The notes under the pieces are model-generated. The model worked only from the letters and a program-made list of their open reading frames with translations. It searched no databases and was not told the DNA's origin. Source: Diogma glabrata (taxonomy: Eukaryota > Arthropoda > Insecta > Diptera > Cylindrotomidae). Taken from it: a stretch of DNA of 64,000 bases. Position numbers and translations under genes: made by a program. This document shows positions 44,264 to 54,912 of the stretch, in pieces (the stretch's first letter is position 1; each line of letters starts with the position of its first letter). The stretch lies in NCBI GenBank assembly GCA_963693315.1, contig OY856186.1, forward strand, positions 283,398,944 to 283,462,943, written 5' to 3'.

Positions 44264-45979
44264 TTATGTTTCTTTAAGAAATTGGTGGACATGGACTTTA
44301 AAAAGTTGGGGATTAAAATAATCAGGGAAAACCCATAAGGGCAAGGAATTCCAAAGATAAGAAACACGGTTGAAAAAATCACGTTGAAAGGCGACAGTTC
44401 TACATTTTGTTATTTGAACGGTGAATAGGTGGGCCATGGCTGATTCTCTGGTTGAACGAGAAAAAATAGCGGGTTTGGGTAGTATTGATTTGATCTCCTC
44501 TGAAGAGTACTCATTCATAATGTATTTGTAAAATATCGTCAAATCAGCGACATTTCTTCTATGCTGTAACGAATCAAGCTCGTTTGTAAGATTTGAATTG
44601 CCGATCAATTTAATTCCTTTCCGTTGGACAGTGTCTAGACATTTTAAAGAGGTTGGGTATGCACCACCCCAGATGTGAGAACAGTACTCCATGCAGGGGC
44701 GAATAAAGGATTTATATATTAAAAGAAGCTGTTCGCTATTGAAAAACTTACGACAACGCCCTAGGTATCCTAACTTTTGAACCGCGCTCTTAGCAAGATT
44801 GAAAATGTGAGTATTCCATTTCATATCATTTTCAACCTCAACCCCCAAAAGTTTGATAGATTGCTTTTCTTCTAGATCGTTAAAATCAAATTTTAATGGA
44901 AAAGGGTTAGATGTAGATGATCTTATAAAGTGGCAAAACTGTGTTTTACTTGCATTGAATTCTACACTGTTTGTATGACCCCATTCTAAAATTGTTTTAA
45001 GATCAGAGTTTAAGGAATCCGTCAAATTAGATCTATGGTTATTAATAACATCAGATGCCCGTTGCCTTTGTGTTTCATGGGATGCATGTAGCGTACTATC
45101 ATTGGCGAAACTATGAATGGAATGAACGGTGGAATCTAACAAGTCGTTGATATATATACGAAAAAGGGTGGGAGACAAAGATGATCCTTGAGGCACTCCT
45201 GCGTTGGTAGAAAATGTTTCCGATGATATCCCATCGATATTTACTTGAAACTCTCCCAGTTAAAAAGTTTTGAATACAAGAAATAAGTTGCTCTTCAACA
45301 CCATAACATCTCATCTTACATAGAAGATTGTCATGCCATACTTTGTCAAAGGCCTTGGATATATCCAGTGCAATGCCAAATGTTTCACCATGGTGCTCGA
45401 GCGACTTGTTCCAGACATGTGTTACATAAGATAGCAAATTTCCTGTCGATCGTGCCTGTCGAAACCCATATTGCCTTCCTTTAAAAATGTTTGAAGATTC
45501 CAAATAAGTCATAATATTATAGTTAATATATTTTTCGAACACTTTTGCAACAACCGACAAGATGGATATCGGTCTGTAATTACTTGGGTCATTCTTTTTT
45601 CCTTTTTTTGATACAGGCTGAACGCTAGCAAACTTCCAAATGTCTGGGAATACACCTTTCTTGTACGATAGATAGTAGATTTTTGTGAGAATTGGTGCTA
45701 GCTCTCTAGGAAAAGTTTTCAGTATGATGGGAGGGATATTATCAGGAACTGATGATTTATTTGCAAAAGCATCTTACGTATGACATTCTTGCGAAAGATG
45801 ATACGCTTCATTTTGTACGGTACCTGAGGAATTGGTTTTGGCGGAAAATTAGGTGCAGTTAAAGTTGAGTTTTCAGAAAAGAGTTTTCCAAGAAGATCAG
45901 CCTTTTCTTTTGGGTTTATTATGGGTACATCATTATGAATTAAAGGTGGTAGTGACGATTGAGTGAAATTATTTTGCAC
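44264..45979 (-). pseudogene. Jockey-like LINE reverse transcriptase
   Basis: Pieces 45979-45719, 45560-45111 and 45196-44264. Motifs: GRQYGFRQARSTGNLLSYVT, IALDISKAFDKVWH (A-box), MPQGSSLSPTLFRIYINDLL (B-box) and SFANDSTLHASH, where FADD would be expected (near 45098-45109): the first catalytic aspartate of this box is changed to Asn. The last piece (310 codons) is intact to its stop and carries LLGVEVENDMKWNTHIFNLA, CMEYCSHIWGGAYPTSLKCL and FQRDFFNRVSYLWNSLP. Frames are broken near 45190 and 45600-45720. Inactive by both the frameshifts and the active-site change. Confidence 0.9.
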
Positions 45980-46178
45980 TGCTTTAACGGCTTTAAAAAA
46001 CTGTTGAGAGCCCGTAGGATGCTCGGCAAATTTCGATGCTTTTTTTTGAACTATAACGATTTTTTTCTTTGTTTATCAATAACCGACATATGTTCCTGGC
46101 AGCTTTATATTCTCGCAAGGTTTTCGTATTGCTTGTTTTAATGTAATTGCGAAACGCAATTGTTTTTTGTTTAATTGC

Positions 46179-47171
46179 CTAGCTGCATTTTTTGGTGAAC
46201 CAAGGATCTGCTCTTGGGACAATTAGACTATTTGGTATAAATTTACGCATTCCTGCCAGTATTACATCAGAAAAAATCACAGCAGCCTTACTTGGATCTT
46301 GTTCAACTAAGCAAGTTTGTTTCCATGGATACCATTTATAATGACTTTTGAGGCCTTGCCAATCCGCGTTTTTGTAGTTCCAAACACGTCTAGGATTGGC
46401 TTTAAATGGTTTGGGCGTTTCAATATTTAGTGTAGTTGAGATCAAATTGTGATCAGATCCTCCTAGAGGCTCTGAGATTTTGAATTGCACTATAGTCGGA
46501 TCGTTTATTAAAAATAAATCAAGAAGATTTCTTTTTTGACCTAGAATATCTGGAACTCTTGTTGGCTGGTCAATTATTTGCGTGCAGTTATGGTACAACG
46601 AAAATAATTCTGCTTGTTTACCAAGTTCATCCGTTTTCGAACTGTGCTTAAGCCATTCCTTGTTGTGCACATTAAAGTCACCAAGTACAACGAATTTAGC
46701 AGTTGTGTAGTCATTTAACCTATCTATTTTATCAGATAAGTCTTGAAAAAAATGTGAGTTCTCAGGGGAGTTTGGTGAGCGATATAATCCAAATACAAAA
46801 AGAGCTTGATTAGGACAGCAAATCCTCAAAGAAACCATATTGTGATGCTTTGAGCTCAATTCAAATGCTTTAATCCTCACATATGGTATGGAGTTTCGTA
46901 TATAAGCACAAACACCATGCTTATCAAAAAATGTGTGTTCTAACTCGTAATTTGGACATAGATATTTGTTTACGTCTAATTTGGCCGCCTTTCCACTGAT
47001 AATCGTTTCTGTGAAGAAAAGAATATCAGGTGAAATACGTTGCAAATACTCATGCACCGAGTTAAGATTAGCCGCTAAACCTCTAATATTTGTAAAACTG
47101 ATCGACAGTTTTGCCATGACCAAAAGGGGATGAAAAAAATGGAAAAAAAAACAATTATGGGAGAAAAACAA
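46179..47171 (-). pseudogene. Jockey-like LINE endonuclease
   Basis: 330 codons; the start is most likely the inner Met before AKLSISFTNIRGLAANLNSV. APE-type motifs: NIRGL, ISPDILFFTETII (E), GVCAYIRNSI, VFGLYRSPNS, FVVLGDFNVHNKEWL (D, N), LLDLFLINDP and GGSDHNLISTTL (SDH). The following RRVWNYKNADWQGLKSHYKW and DPWFTKKC are the linker. The piece ends with a stop at 46179 just after the linker block, before the RT. The endonuclease itself looks intact. Confidence 0.9.
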
Positions 47172-47245
47172 TTAATGGGAGAAAACAATTAATGCGAAAA
47201 AACAATTAATGGGAGAAAACAATTAATGGGAGAGAAACAATTGAG
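47144..47245 (-). repeat. Tandem 17-20 bp repeats at the LINE 5' end
   Basis: Five units of GGGAGAAAACAATTAAT (plus-strand sense) with small changes, overlapping the start of the endonuclease frame and its upstream region. In some LINEs such 5' monomers act as promoter; here that is only a possibility. Confidence 0.8.
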
Positions 47246-47577
47246 TATTATTAGAGTTCAATGCCAAAACAACTGGAAATCTTGAATCTATGTCTAAGAC
47301 TCCTGTCAAGGCTATATAATCTTAAATAATATAACAATATTTTTATAACTAAAGAGTGTTTCTCTTAAATGATAACAAAAAAAAAGCAGGAAACAAAGCA
47401 AAGAAAAACTTAATCTCCTAGTTATGTAAAAAAATTACCGATAAGTAATAAAAACTAAAAATCTCTAATTTTGGGATTAATTAGGTTTGGTATAGAAAAT
47501 AAACAAGAAATTTATATATAGAAAAAATGTTGGATATTGGGAAAAACCCATTTACAAAATATAAATAAAAATAAATA

Positions 47578-47912
47578 TCCAGTGATATGCTATTCTTGAG
47601 CCTGAGATAATTCAAAGACCTAGAACATTCTTGCACTATTTTTGACTTAATAGTGTAGCTTCCCAGAGCTTTTAGAGCAGCCAGGCTACCAGTAAAAATA
47701 TTAATGATCTCGCTAGACCACTTAAGCTCCGTCGCTCGCCTCGATGCTGCATTTATGGCGAATATCTCAGCCTGAAAGACGTAGTATTCGCCAAGTGGAA
47801 ATTGCAGCCCTAGATCTTCATTACTGAAGTAAACCACAGCTCCTGCACCATTTTCAGTGAGGGATCCATCTGTGTAGATGTCCAACGTGTTAGTCGCACT
47901 GTCCAATAGCAA
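47578..47912 (-). pseudogene. RNase H, N-terminal part
   Basis: NTLDIYTDGSLTENGAGAVV gives the first catalytic D of RNase H; YVFQAEIFAINAASRRATEL the E. INIFTGSLAALKAL has TGS where TDS is expected, so the second catalytic D is lost. The frame then runs into the inserted LINE. The enzyme would remove the RNA strand after first-strand synthesis. Confidence 0.85.
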
Positions 47913-48099
47913 ATCAGCTGAAGACCGGTCCTCTATCGATTTTGAAAGGCAGTTAGAGGTACTGTGTCGGCATGGACAAATCTGTCAGGTGTTCTTCCAG
48001 ATCCCTCCATTTTTCCTACAGCCCCTAGTGTTTCCCAGGAGTTCGAGCATTTTTGTAGCTTTAAGAGCCTCCATTCTTACAAATACATGCTAGGGAGGC

Positions 48100-49673
48100 C
48101 TAATAAGACCTGCAGATTCGCTGTGGGCGTTTTCCTGAAAGCACTAGTGATACATAAGCAAGCAAGCCTTTGTACCGGCTCCAGTTTTTTTATCGCATCC
48201 CCAAAAAAAGTTCTTGAGCACCATGCAGGGACCCATAGCTGACAATGGGTCTGACAACTACTTTATAAAGCCAGTAGACCATTTTCGGAGTCAGCCCCCA
48301 TTTGCCACCGAAAGCCCTCCTGGATTGCCACAGAACTCGAGTTGCGTTTCCGCATTTAGTCTCAACATGAACAGCCTAATTGAGCCGCTTGTCGAGAGTA
48401 ACACCAAGATACTTCACATTATCTTGGAGTGTTAATGTGTTATTACCGTTTGAAGTAAGAGTGAAGTTATTTAGTTTCCTTCTGTTGTTAAACGCAACGA
48501 GCTGTGTCTTAGAAGCATTGATCGAGAGAACATTCTTCCGTCACCAGCGGTTGATAATTTCCAGACCGTTCGGCATTTTTCTGCAGAGATGCCCCATGTT
48601 GTCTCCTTTCAAAAGAACGCTAATATCATCGGCATAGCCGTATGTGTTTAGCCCTTTATTATTTTTATTTCAATTAGGAGCTGGTCTACCATCATGTTCC
48701 GAAGCACGGGTGATAGAACGCCTCCTTGGGACATCCAAGCTTCACACCTACCTGGATTGTGGTGTTGTCCTTCATGTGAATAAATAGACATCGATCTTAC
48801 AGTGCCCGTTGTATCCACCTTAGGAGTGTTTTATTCACACCGTACCTTTCCGCTCCGTTAAGGAGTGACTCAAAAGTGGCTTTGTCAAAAGCCCCTTCTG
48901 TGTCAACAAAAGCGCCAAGAGTGATAGCCTTTTTAGAGATAGTCTTTTCAATATCAGAGACCACCTCTGAAAGGATTGTGTCCGTAGACTCCCGCTTGAT
49001 AAGCGTGTTGCCTATTGCTTAGCGGGGTTTCTGATGTAACGGTCGATCAACCTTTCCAGAGACTTTAGAAAGTATGAGGAAAGACTGATCTGTCTGAAGT
49101 TTTTCGCTGCGCAATAGTTGATTTTCCCTGGTTTTGGGATAAATACAACTCTCATGTTCCTCCAGGCCTGTGGTACATAGCCGAGAGCTATGCAGGCCAC
49201 GAATATCTTTAAGAGCCTATCTCCTATTATGTCCAGACACTGTTGTATCATAATAGACCATATTCCGTCTGGACCTGGAAATTTGTATGGCTCAAATGAG
49301 CCGATAGCCCAAGACAGAGCCTCGGGCGATACAAATCTTTTTGCCATTATCCAGTCCATTCGGTTTGGTTTTTTCGCTATTTTCCGCGGCTGTCCTCTGG
49401 AATCTCCCCAAGTACACAGCCAGGATAATACTGTTGAAACAATGCTGTATAAGTTTCTTCATTTGAAGAAGTATGAATATCATTGGATAATTTAATATTA
49501 TCCAGTCTCGCTAAAGGATCCTTTTTCAAGCCCTCATAGTGGAGCACCTTCTGTGATAGTCTCAATCGACTCACAATACTTTTCATAGGACAATCGAAGA
49601 AGTTTTGATTTACGAATAAGACTTTTAAAATGTTTCCTTGCTTCACTGTACAGAGTCCAACCAGCTTCATCAC
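48100..49673 (-). pseudogene. LINE reverse transcriptase (RNase H-bearing element)
   Basis: Open pieces 49673-49377 and 49359-49012, then broken frames to about 48100. Motifs: FVSPEALSWAIGSFEPYKFP with GPDGI (fingers), YVPQAWRNMRVVFIPKPGK, FRQISLSSYFLKSLERLIDR, then YADD (reverse complement at 48626-48637) in the block NTYGYADDI. Several shifts between 49012 and 48640. It sits 5' of the RNase H as expected. Confidence 0.85.
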
Positions 49674-49699
49674 GAGTTTTCAATGCTCTGTTCAGAAGT

Positions 49700-50399
49700 T
49701 TCTTGGATCTTTGTCTGAGTTTATCAAGGTTTTTGTTCCACCAAACTGACTTGTGTGCACTTCGTTGCCTCGTTTTGGGACACGAGCTCTCAAAAGCCCA
49801 GACAAACAGATTGTTGAGCTGGTCAACGGTCCGTTCAATAGCCCGGACTTTGTAAATGCTACCACTAGCCCGTTCCTCCTCCACAAAGCCCCTAAAGTAC
49901 ACCCAATCCGTTTGTCTTGGATTCCGGTAGTCGCGATACTCGGCTTGGATCGCCTTTACAAGAAAGTCTATATATCTGTGATCGCTCATGGATAAATCCG
50001 CAGACACTCTTCAGCTCCTGATGTCTTCTAGAAGAGATCTGGAGCATAGAGTGATGTCTATGGTTTCTTGCCGTCGGAAGTTAGCAAAAATGTGCTCTCC
50101 TCCGGAATTTAGAATTTCCAAATTAGTAGTAGCCTGTAAGCATGTTTTTATGCTTGTCATAGTCAACCACGCGCACCAATTCCTGCGTTGGCGGGGGACT
50201 AATGGAGTCATACGGAAGATAGGCAGACACAATGAGTATCCGCATTTTTTCCCGTAGCTGTTCCATAACTGAGCATTCCTACGGTTAAATCACCTGAGGA
50301 TAACTCAGCCAGAAGATGTATATCAAGACTTTGGTGTGATGATATGCAGGTTCTGGTTTTGTCAGGACCCCCTTTATACAGAATCTTCCAGCCCTTCAA
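49700..50399 (-). pseudogene. LINE endonuclease, decayed
   Basis: Pieces 50399-50208, 50232-50011 and 50007-49534. Typical segments: the block ending HLLAELSSGDLTV, a line with NLEILNSGGEHIFANFR, then LSMSDHRYIDF containing the SDH triad. The linker VWWNKNLDKLRQRSKKLLNR follows. The N-terminal catalytic residues are not readable with certainty. Confidence 0.75.
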
Positions 50400-50611
50400 T
50401 GAAAGACCGGCTACTCTGTTTTTAATAATTAATGTAGAGTTCTTGAATTATTAATATTTTTGTATGCAACTTTTTAGCAAGTAAAGCCATGAGATTATAT
50501 GACTCACTTATGCTATGTTGCAGATTGATTTATTGAAACTCAAGCTATTCACTGCCATCATAACAGTGATATTCGCTTATGTCTTCAAGCGCGATCCAAT
50601 AAACTTAACAT

Positions 50612-51595
50612 CTACTGAACCGCACAAGAAGAAAAGTTTCGCTTTCCGATCAGATATTGCTTTCGCACTATCTTAATCGAAAAAAATGTACAGGAGGTTT
50701 CCTTCGACAGAGGTTTTATCCTTAGCCAACTTCTTCCCCCCGTACGATCGGATCCTCCGTTTGGAATTGTCCAAGCCATTTTGACGTCCGAGACCAATAA
50801 AGCCGTCTCAGATTGTCTATCACCGGGAATCCAGATTTTGACCAGGTGCGTCTTAGGGAGATCACACAACTTCATTGCTGAAAGCCTTGCTCCTTCCCAT
50901 GAAATGCTACCTGGAATTTTCTCCACCAACCAGTTCAATGAGAAGTCGTTTGAACATCGGAAATAAAGTTTTCTTTCTTTCATCGACACCCCATTAGAGG
51001 TTGACAGAGTTCCTGTTTGTTTCAGCCTTCAGCATATCTTCAAACAGGCGTTGCTGGATCAAATTGGTTTGTTCCTGGCTGCTAATTCCATTGTTAGATT
51101 CAACAATTCCAACTAGCCTTGTTCGGACCCGTCGGTGTCGTCGACTTCGATGGAATCTTTGAGACATTATCACTTGAAGCCTTTCTGCTTTTGTGCTTCA
51201 AGACCTCAAGGTGCGTCGTGTCGTCATCCCCTTGTATAGTATTTGGGCTGCCTTCACAGGTAGCCATGTTATGACGCATACAAAGGCTCGCCTTGTGACG
51301 CGGAACCGAGGTGATCGGTAGACGAATCTTTTCGATCATCTCAGCCCTCGTGTCCAAGGGAGGGGTTGTTGCAGAGGGACAGCTAGATGTAGTGGCCTGC
51401 TTTCCAATTTCTGTTTGTAGTGAGAAGTCAGCCTTAGCTTTCTTCTTTTTTCTCCTCACTGAACTACAAACGTTTTCCCTCTTCCTCTTTTTTCCAACTG
51501 TTAGTGGTAGTGGTCTTGGCAGCCTGCATCTCCGAAGATTTGCTGACCTCCGATTCCGACTGCACCAGATGGAGACTTTCCAGAGACTTGTTTAA
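50612..51595 (-). pseudogene. LINE ORF1 (Gag-like)
   Basis: Two open pieces: 51459-51100 (Lys/Ser/Thr-rich, basic N-terminus) and 50989-50612 with WEGARLSAMKLCDLPKTHLV and KIWIPGD, a pattern seen in ORF1 proteins of insect LINEs (DUF4780-like). Frame breaks at about 51000 and 51460. It would bind the element RNA. No CCHC knuckle is visible. Confidence 0.6.
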
Positions 51596-51600
51596 ATCTC

Positions 51601-52515
51601 CAAGAGCCATGTGTGACACGACCTGAAGATTTTCACAAGCTACCGGAGTAAAGGTGGAGTTGCTGCCAGATTTTGGAAAGTTTACTGTGGCTTATTACCG
51701 TCCACAGAATGTTCCTCTGGTTCTTTGTTGTGTTTTTTGGACGTTGTGGTACTGTTATGTGTAATTGTGTGTGTTTGTGTTTTTATTTTTTTTAATTATT
51801 GTTCGATTTACCCATAATGCATGTATTTAAAGGTCGGAAATACGATCGAGTCAAGCAGGACCGCCTTACTTGACCAAGTCACAACACTGCAGGAGCAGAC
51901 CGAGCCCTGAGTTGTGCGCCGTTAGCGACTGATGAAGATCACCATCAAACAATCGAACACCTCGGCACGGCTGCCACACCACTGGATTAGGTGAGAGTGT
52001 ATGGTTCGGGATCCCTATTTGATATTCGTGATCTACCCTGTACGCGATCGTATTGTTAGTATACAATAATATCCGAACAGGGGTTACGCTATCCACCACC
52101 AGCGATCCGCCTGGTAGCTTACACTCAGAGCCTCAGGTAGAAATCGAGTTAGCTCATTACTCAACATTACAAAATAAATACTACTATTGAAACAAATAAA
52201 ATTTATTAATTCCGTATTGAATAGTTTCAGTAAAGTTTCAACCACAAACACTTACATTATCAGTCTAGAAACAATGACGATCGAAAGGGAATCCTTGCAA
52301 AAGCTTTGGCGACCGTTAGGAAATTTTACTAACCTGTAATTAATTTAAATTCTAGTTGTTCCATTCAGTGAAACTCAAGTCTGGCTATAGATCAATCGGT
52401 GCTGGCAGATCGTACTACTTATAGTTTTTTACAATCTTAAATCACTCATTCTCAAGTATTCGAGTTCAAATGCAAACTGTTTGAACTTATATCCCTTACT
52501 TATACCTATATTTGT
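51601..52515. other. Probable 5' part of the LINE and unassigned DNA
   Basis: GC content stays higher up to about 52140, suggesting that the LINE 5' region extends there. From 52140 to 52515 nothing was recognised. The minus frame 51866-52099 has no motif. Confidence 0.35.
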
Positions 52516-52519
52516 TTCA

Positions 52520-52744
52520 AAATCACCAGAAACAACCTTTTTACACGTTTATATAGCGAGCCGCTTGATTCAAGGCAGACGCCCCTAACATGGAGAACAG
52601 ACGCTTGAGTTGCATTAGTTTTATGGCGCCAATGACTCGCCATGTTCTAGAATCATTGAGTATAAGCAGTATTTACTTTGCACCTCTCAAGTACACCAAC
52701 CTAATTCTGTTAGCGCTACCCAGGTAGCACGGCGTGGACGTATA
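52520..52744 (-). repeat. RTE LINE 5' module (copy 3 of 3)
   Basis: Matches 4430-4690: AACCTTTTTACACGTTTATA, TAGCGAGCCGCTTGAT, ACACCAACCTAATTCTGTTA and CCCAGGTAGCACGGCGTGG. It is cut by the TIR element at 52745. Confidence 0.75.
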
Positions 52745-53201
52745 GTAGAATTTTTTTGCCAGCGAATTTTTGACAGATAGGACGCAGCAAGAGATAAAAG
52801 ATGAGACAAAAAGTAAAACAGAGATGTATTATTTATTTTGGGATAAATTTATTTTCAAAACAATTATATTAGTTAAATTTCTACTCCTAGTTCGTACCAT
52901 TTGTTTGTTGTGATATTTGTTTATATAGCGTCGTTATTTTTACTATAATTATTTTTAATTATCAAAATTTTGTTATATATTACCTACAAAATCATTAATA
53001 TTTTTACTGCTTTTTGGTTTTCTATTATAATTGTTTGAATTTCAATAGTACTTTATAAATTTTATGCCTTTTTTTGTCCATTTCAATGGGACCCCAACAG
53101 TTTTTTTTAATATTTTAATCGAAACACTGAATATTCGCGCATGTGCATATCAGTATGCGCATAAAAAACAAATTTCGTGTTCGCTGGTAAAAAAATTCTA
53201 C
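52745..53201 (+). mobile_element. Small TIR element, intact copy
   Basis: 457 bp; inverted ends GTAGAATTTTTTTGCCAGCG and its complement (one mismatch), flanked by TA on both sides (52743-52744, 53202-53203). Non-coding. The same element, inverted and interrupted, is at 31246-37233. Confidence 0.9.
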
Positions 53202-53224
53202 TATCGCAACCCAATTTAATTGAA

Positions 53225-53470
53225 CTGGATACTTAAAATACATCGATGTTTCTTGATTCTCTTGCACACATGGCAACGAATATCAAATTCTATTCGTAAC
53301 GAATGGTAAAGAATGACTGTCCAGATCTATTACGCAATTTCTATTCGATTACGGTTTTTCTATCACGGAATTTCTTCGTCTTTGTTTAAGACTCTTGAGA
53401 GCTTCAAGCACGCTCAAGCTGTGCCCGATTCACGTTCAGATTCGGTAGTGCAACCCTTTATACGCCCAGT
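53225..53470 (-). repeat. RTE LINE fragment (endonuclease start)
   Basis: 53390-53465 matches 4205-4275 (AGCACGCTCAAGCTGTGCCC, then TTCAGATTCGGTAGTGCAAC), and upstream blocks match 4100-4190. Together with 52520-52744 it is a remnant of a third RTE copy. Confidence 0.6.
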
Positions 53471-53479
53471 GGCCTGATT

Positions 53480-54910
53480 ACAGAATTCGAATACTCTAAA
53501 ACCGCAAGATAATTTAACGTTAACACGTTTAAATTTTATCTTACCGCTTACAGAATCAGGTTACAGGTGAAATGTTCATGCACAATGTACATGCACAATG
53601 AAAAAACTTTTCCTCATGAGGTTTAATTCTATTTTTATTATTCATTTTTGATGTGAAAATTTCTTTAGGCACGTTGTGCGATTTTGTATGGGGAAAAATT
53701 TATATATTCGAGTCAACGGCACGCTAAATACATATTAAATATAAAATAAATATCAAAAGAGAGTGAGATAAATTGTAATCATTTGTTATTTTCTTATTCT
53801 CATTTTCTTGATTTATAATATTTGATTTTTGCGTTTTTCTTTATACTTTTTAATAAAGAAAACGCAATTAATAGTACGAATAACCTGAGTATTGTTGAAA
53901 TTAATGATAATATATTATAAATAATTTTACTCTCGTTCTCTTGATTCATATTTAGTTTTTTCTTTTGATGTTTTTCTCAGTTAATAACAGTGTGTAAGTG
54001 TGGTAAAGTAAATAAACATTTTGTTGTATTTAGACAATAAAACACAGCTATTTCACGGTTTTAAGTTTTCACTTCTTTCGGCAGTCCTCAAGACTGCCTT
54101 CTTTGTTTTTTAATAGTAACACAATGCTTTAAATTGTGGCTAATTTCTTTCTCTATCAATCATAAGGCACATAAGTCTATTAGTCATAAGGCACATCATA
54201 ACTTAAGAGTTTCATCTTACGCAATCAGTAAAATTTATTTAAAAATTAAATTTTTTTTTCTCAAAATAGTTTCACATAAACTTGGATCTCATGAGTAAAC
54301 GTTTTTTCATTGTGCATGCACGCTAATAAGAATTACTGTTTTTTCTCAAATCAAAACCAGAAAAAAATTAATTATAAAATTCAACTTCCTTCAGAATTCA
54401 GATAAAAGTAAACAAGAAAGAAAAAAAAGATAAATAAATACTTCATAAGTTAAAGGCAAAAGAAACAACTTTTTTTGTTTGTTTTATTTGTAGAAGAATT
54501 ACAATCATCAAATTATTTCAAGGAAATTCAAATTTAATTATCTTACCAATCACGATGATGATGATGATGATATTTCATTATCAAATAGTTTCTACGTTTT
54601 TTTTTACATAACTTCATTGAAACTCTCGATGAGTTAATAGTAAAAAAATGTTTTGTTTTTTTAATTATTCCACGTTTTAGTGGAAACTAATGACGTGTTA
54701 ATTGCTATGAATTTGCTATATTTTAATTTAAATCAAACAAATTGTTTGTGATTTTGTATTATTAAAAGCACAAAACCTTGACCCGATTCGATTCGATCTT
54801 ATAGGTATTCGATGGAAAAATTTAAAATTTGTTTTATTAAATAGTTGATTGACGATTGTAAATTTGTTTTGTTGATACTTGACTGTGAAATACATATTTT
54901 GCTTAGCTTT
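53480..54910. other. Non-coding stretch with a small fold-back and a GAT microsatellite
   Basis: TACATGCACAATGAAAAAAC (53589) and its inverse near 54300-54326 form a fold-back of about 37 bp arms, span about 740 bp. GGCAGTC with GACTGCC (54080-54098) is a small hairpin. (GAT)6 lies at about 54552-54572. No UGDH first exon was found here. Confidence 0.5.
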
Positions 54911-54912
54911 AT

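Larger units (their letters stand above)
44171..47575 (-). mobile_element. Jockey-like LINE inserted in the RNase H of another LINE
   Basis: Minus-strand LINE with an A-tail (T-run 44172-44181) abutting the interrupted RNase H. It contains endonuclease, RT, 3' UTR (44182-44263) and a 5' part with tandem repeats (47144-47245). The right border is inferred from where the RNase H frame (ending around SISLDI) turns into AT-rich non-coding sequence. Confidence 0.8.
47578..51600 (-). mobile_element. LINE with RNase H (I/LOA/R1-like), 5' part
   Basis: Minus strand, in order: ORF1 (51459-50612), endonuclease (50399-49900), RT (49673-48100) and RNase H (47912-47578); the rest continues at 44170-43590. 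Frames are broken in several places. Presence of both RNase H and a Gag-like ORF1 excludes RTE and most jockey elements; the exact clade is open. The 5' limit is uncertain (51600-52140). Confidence 0.8.
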
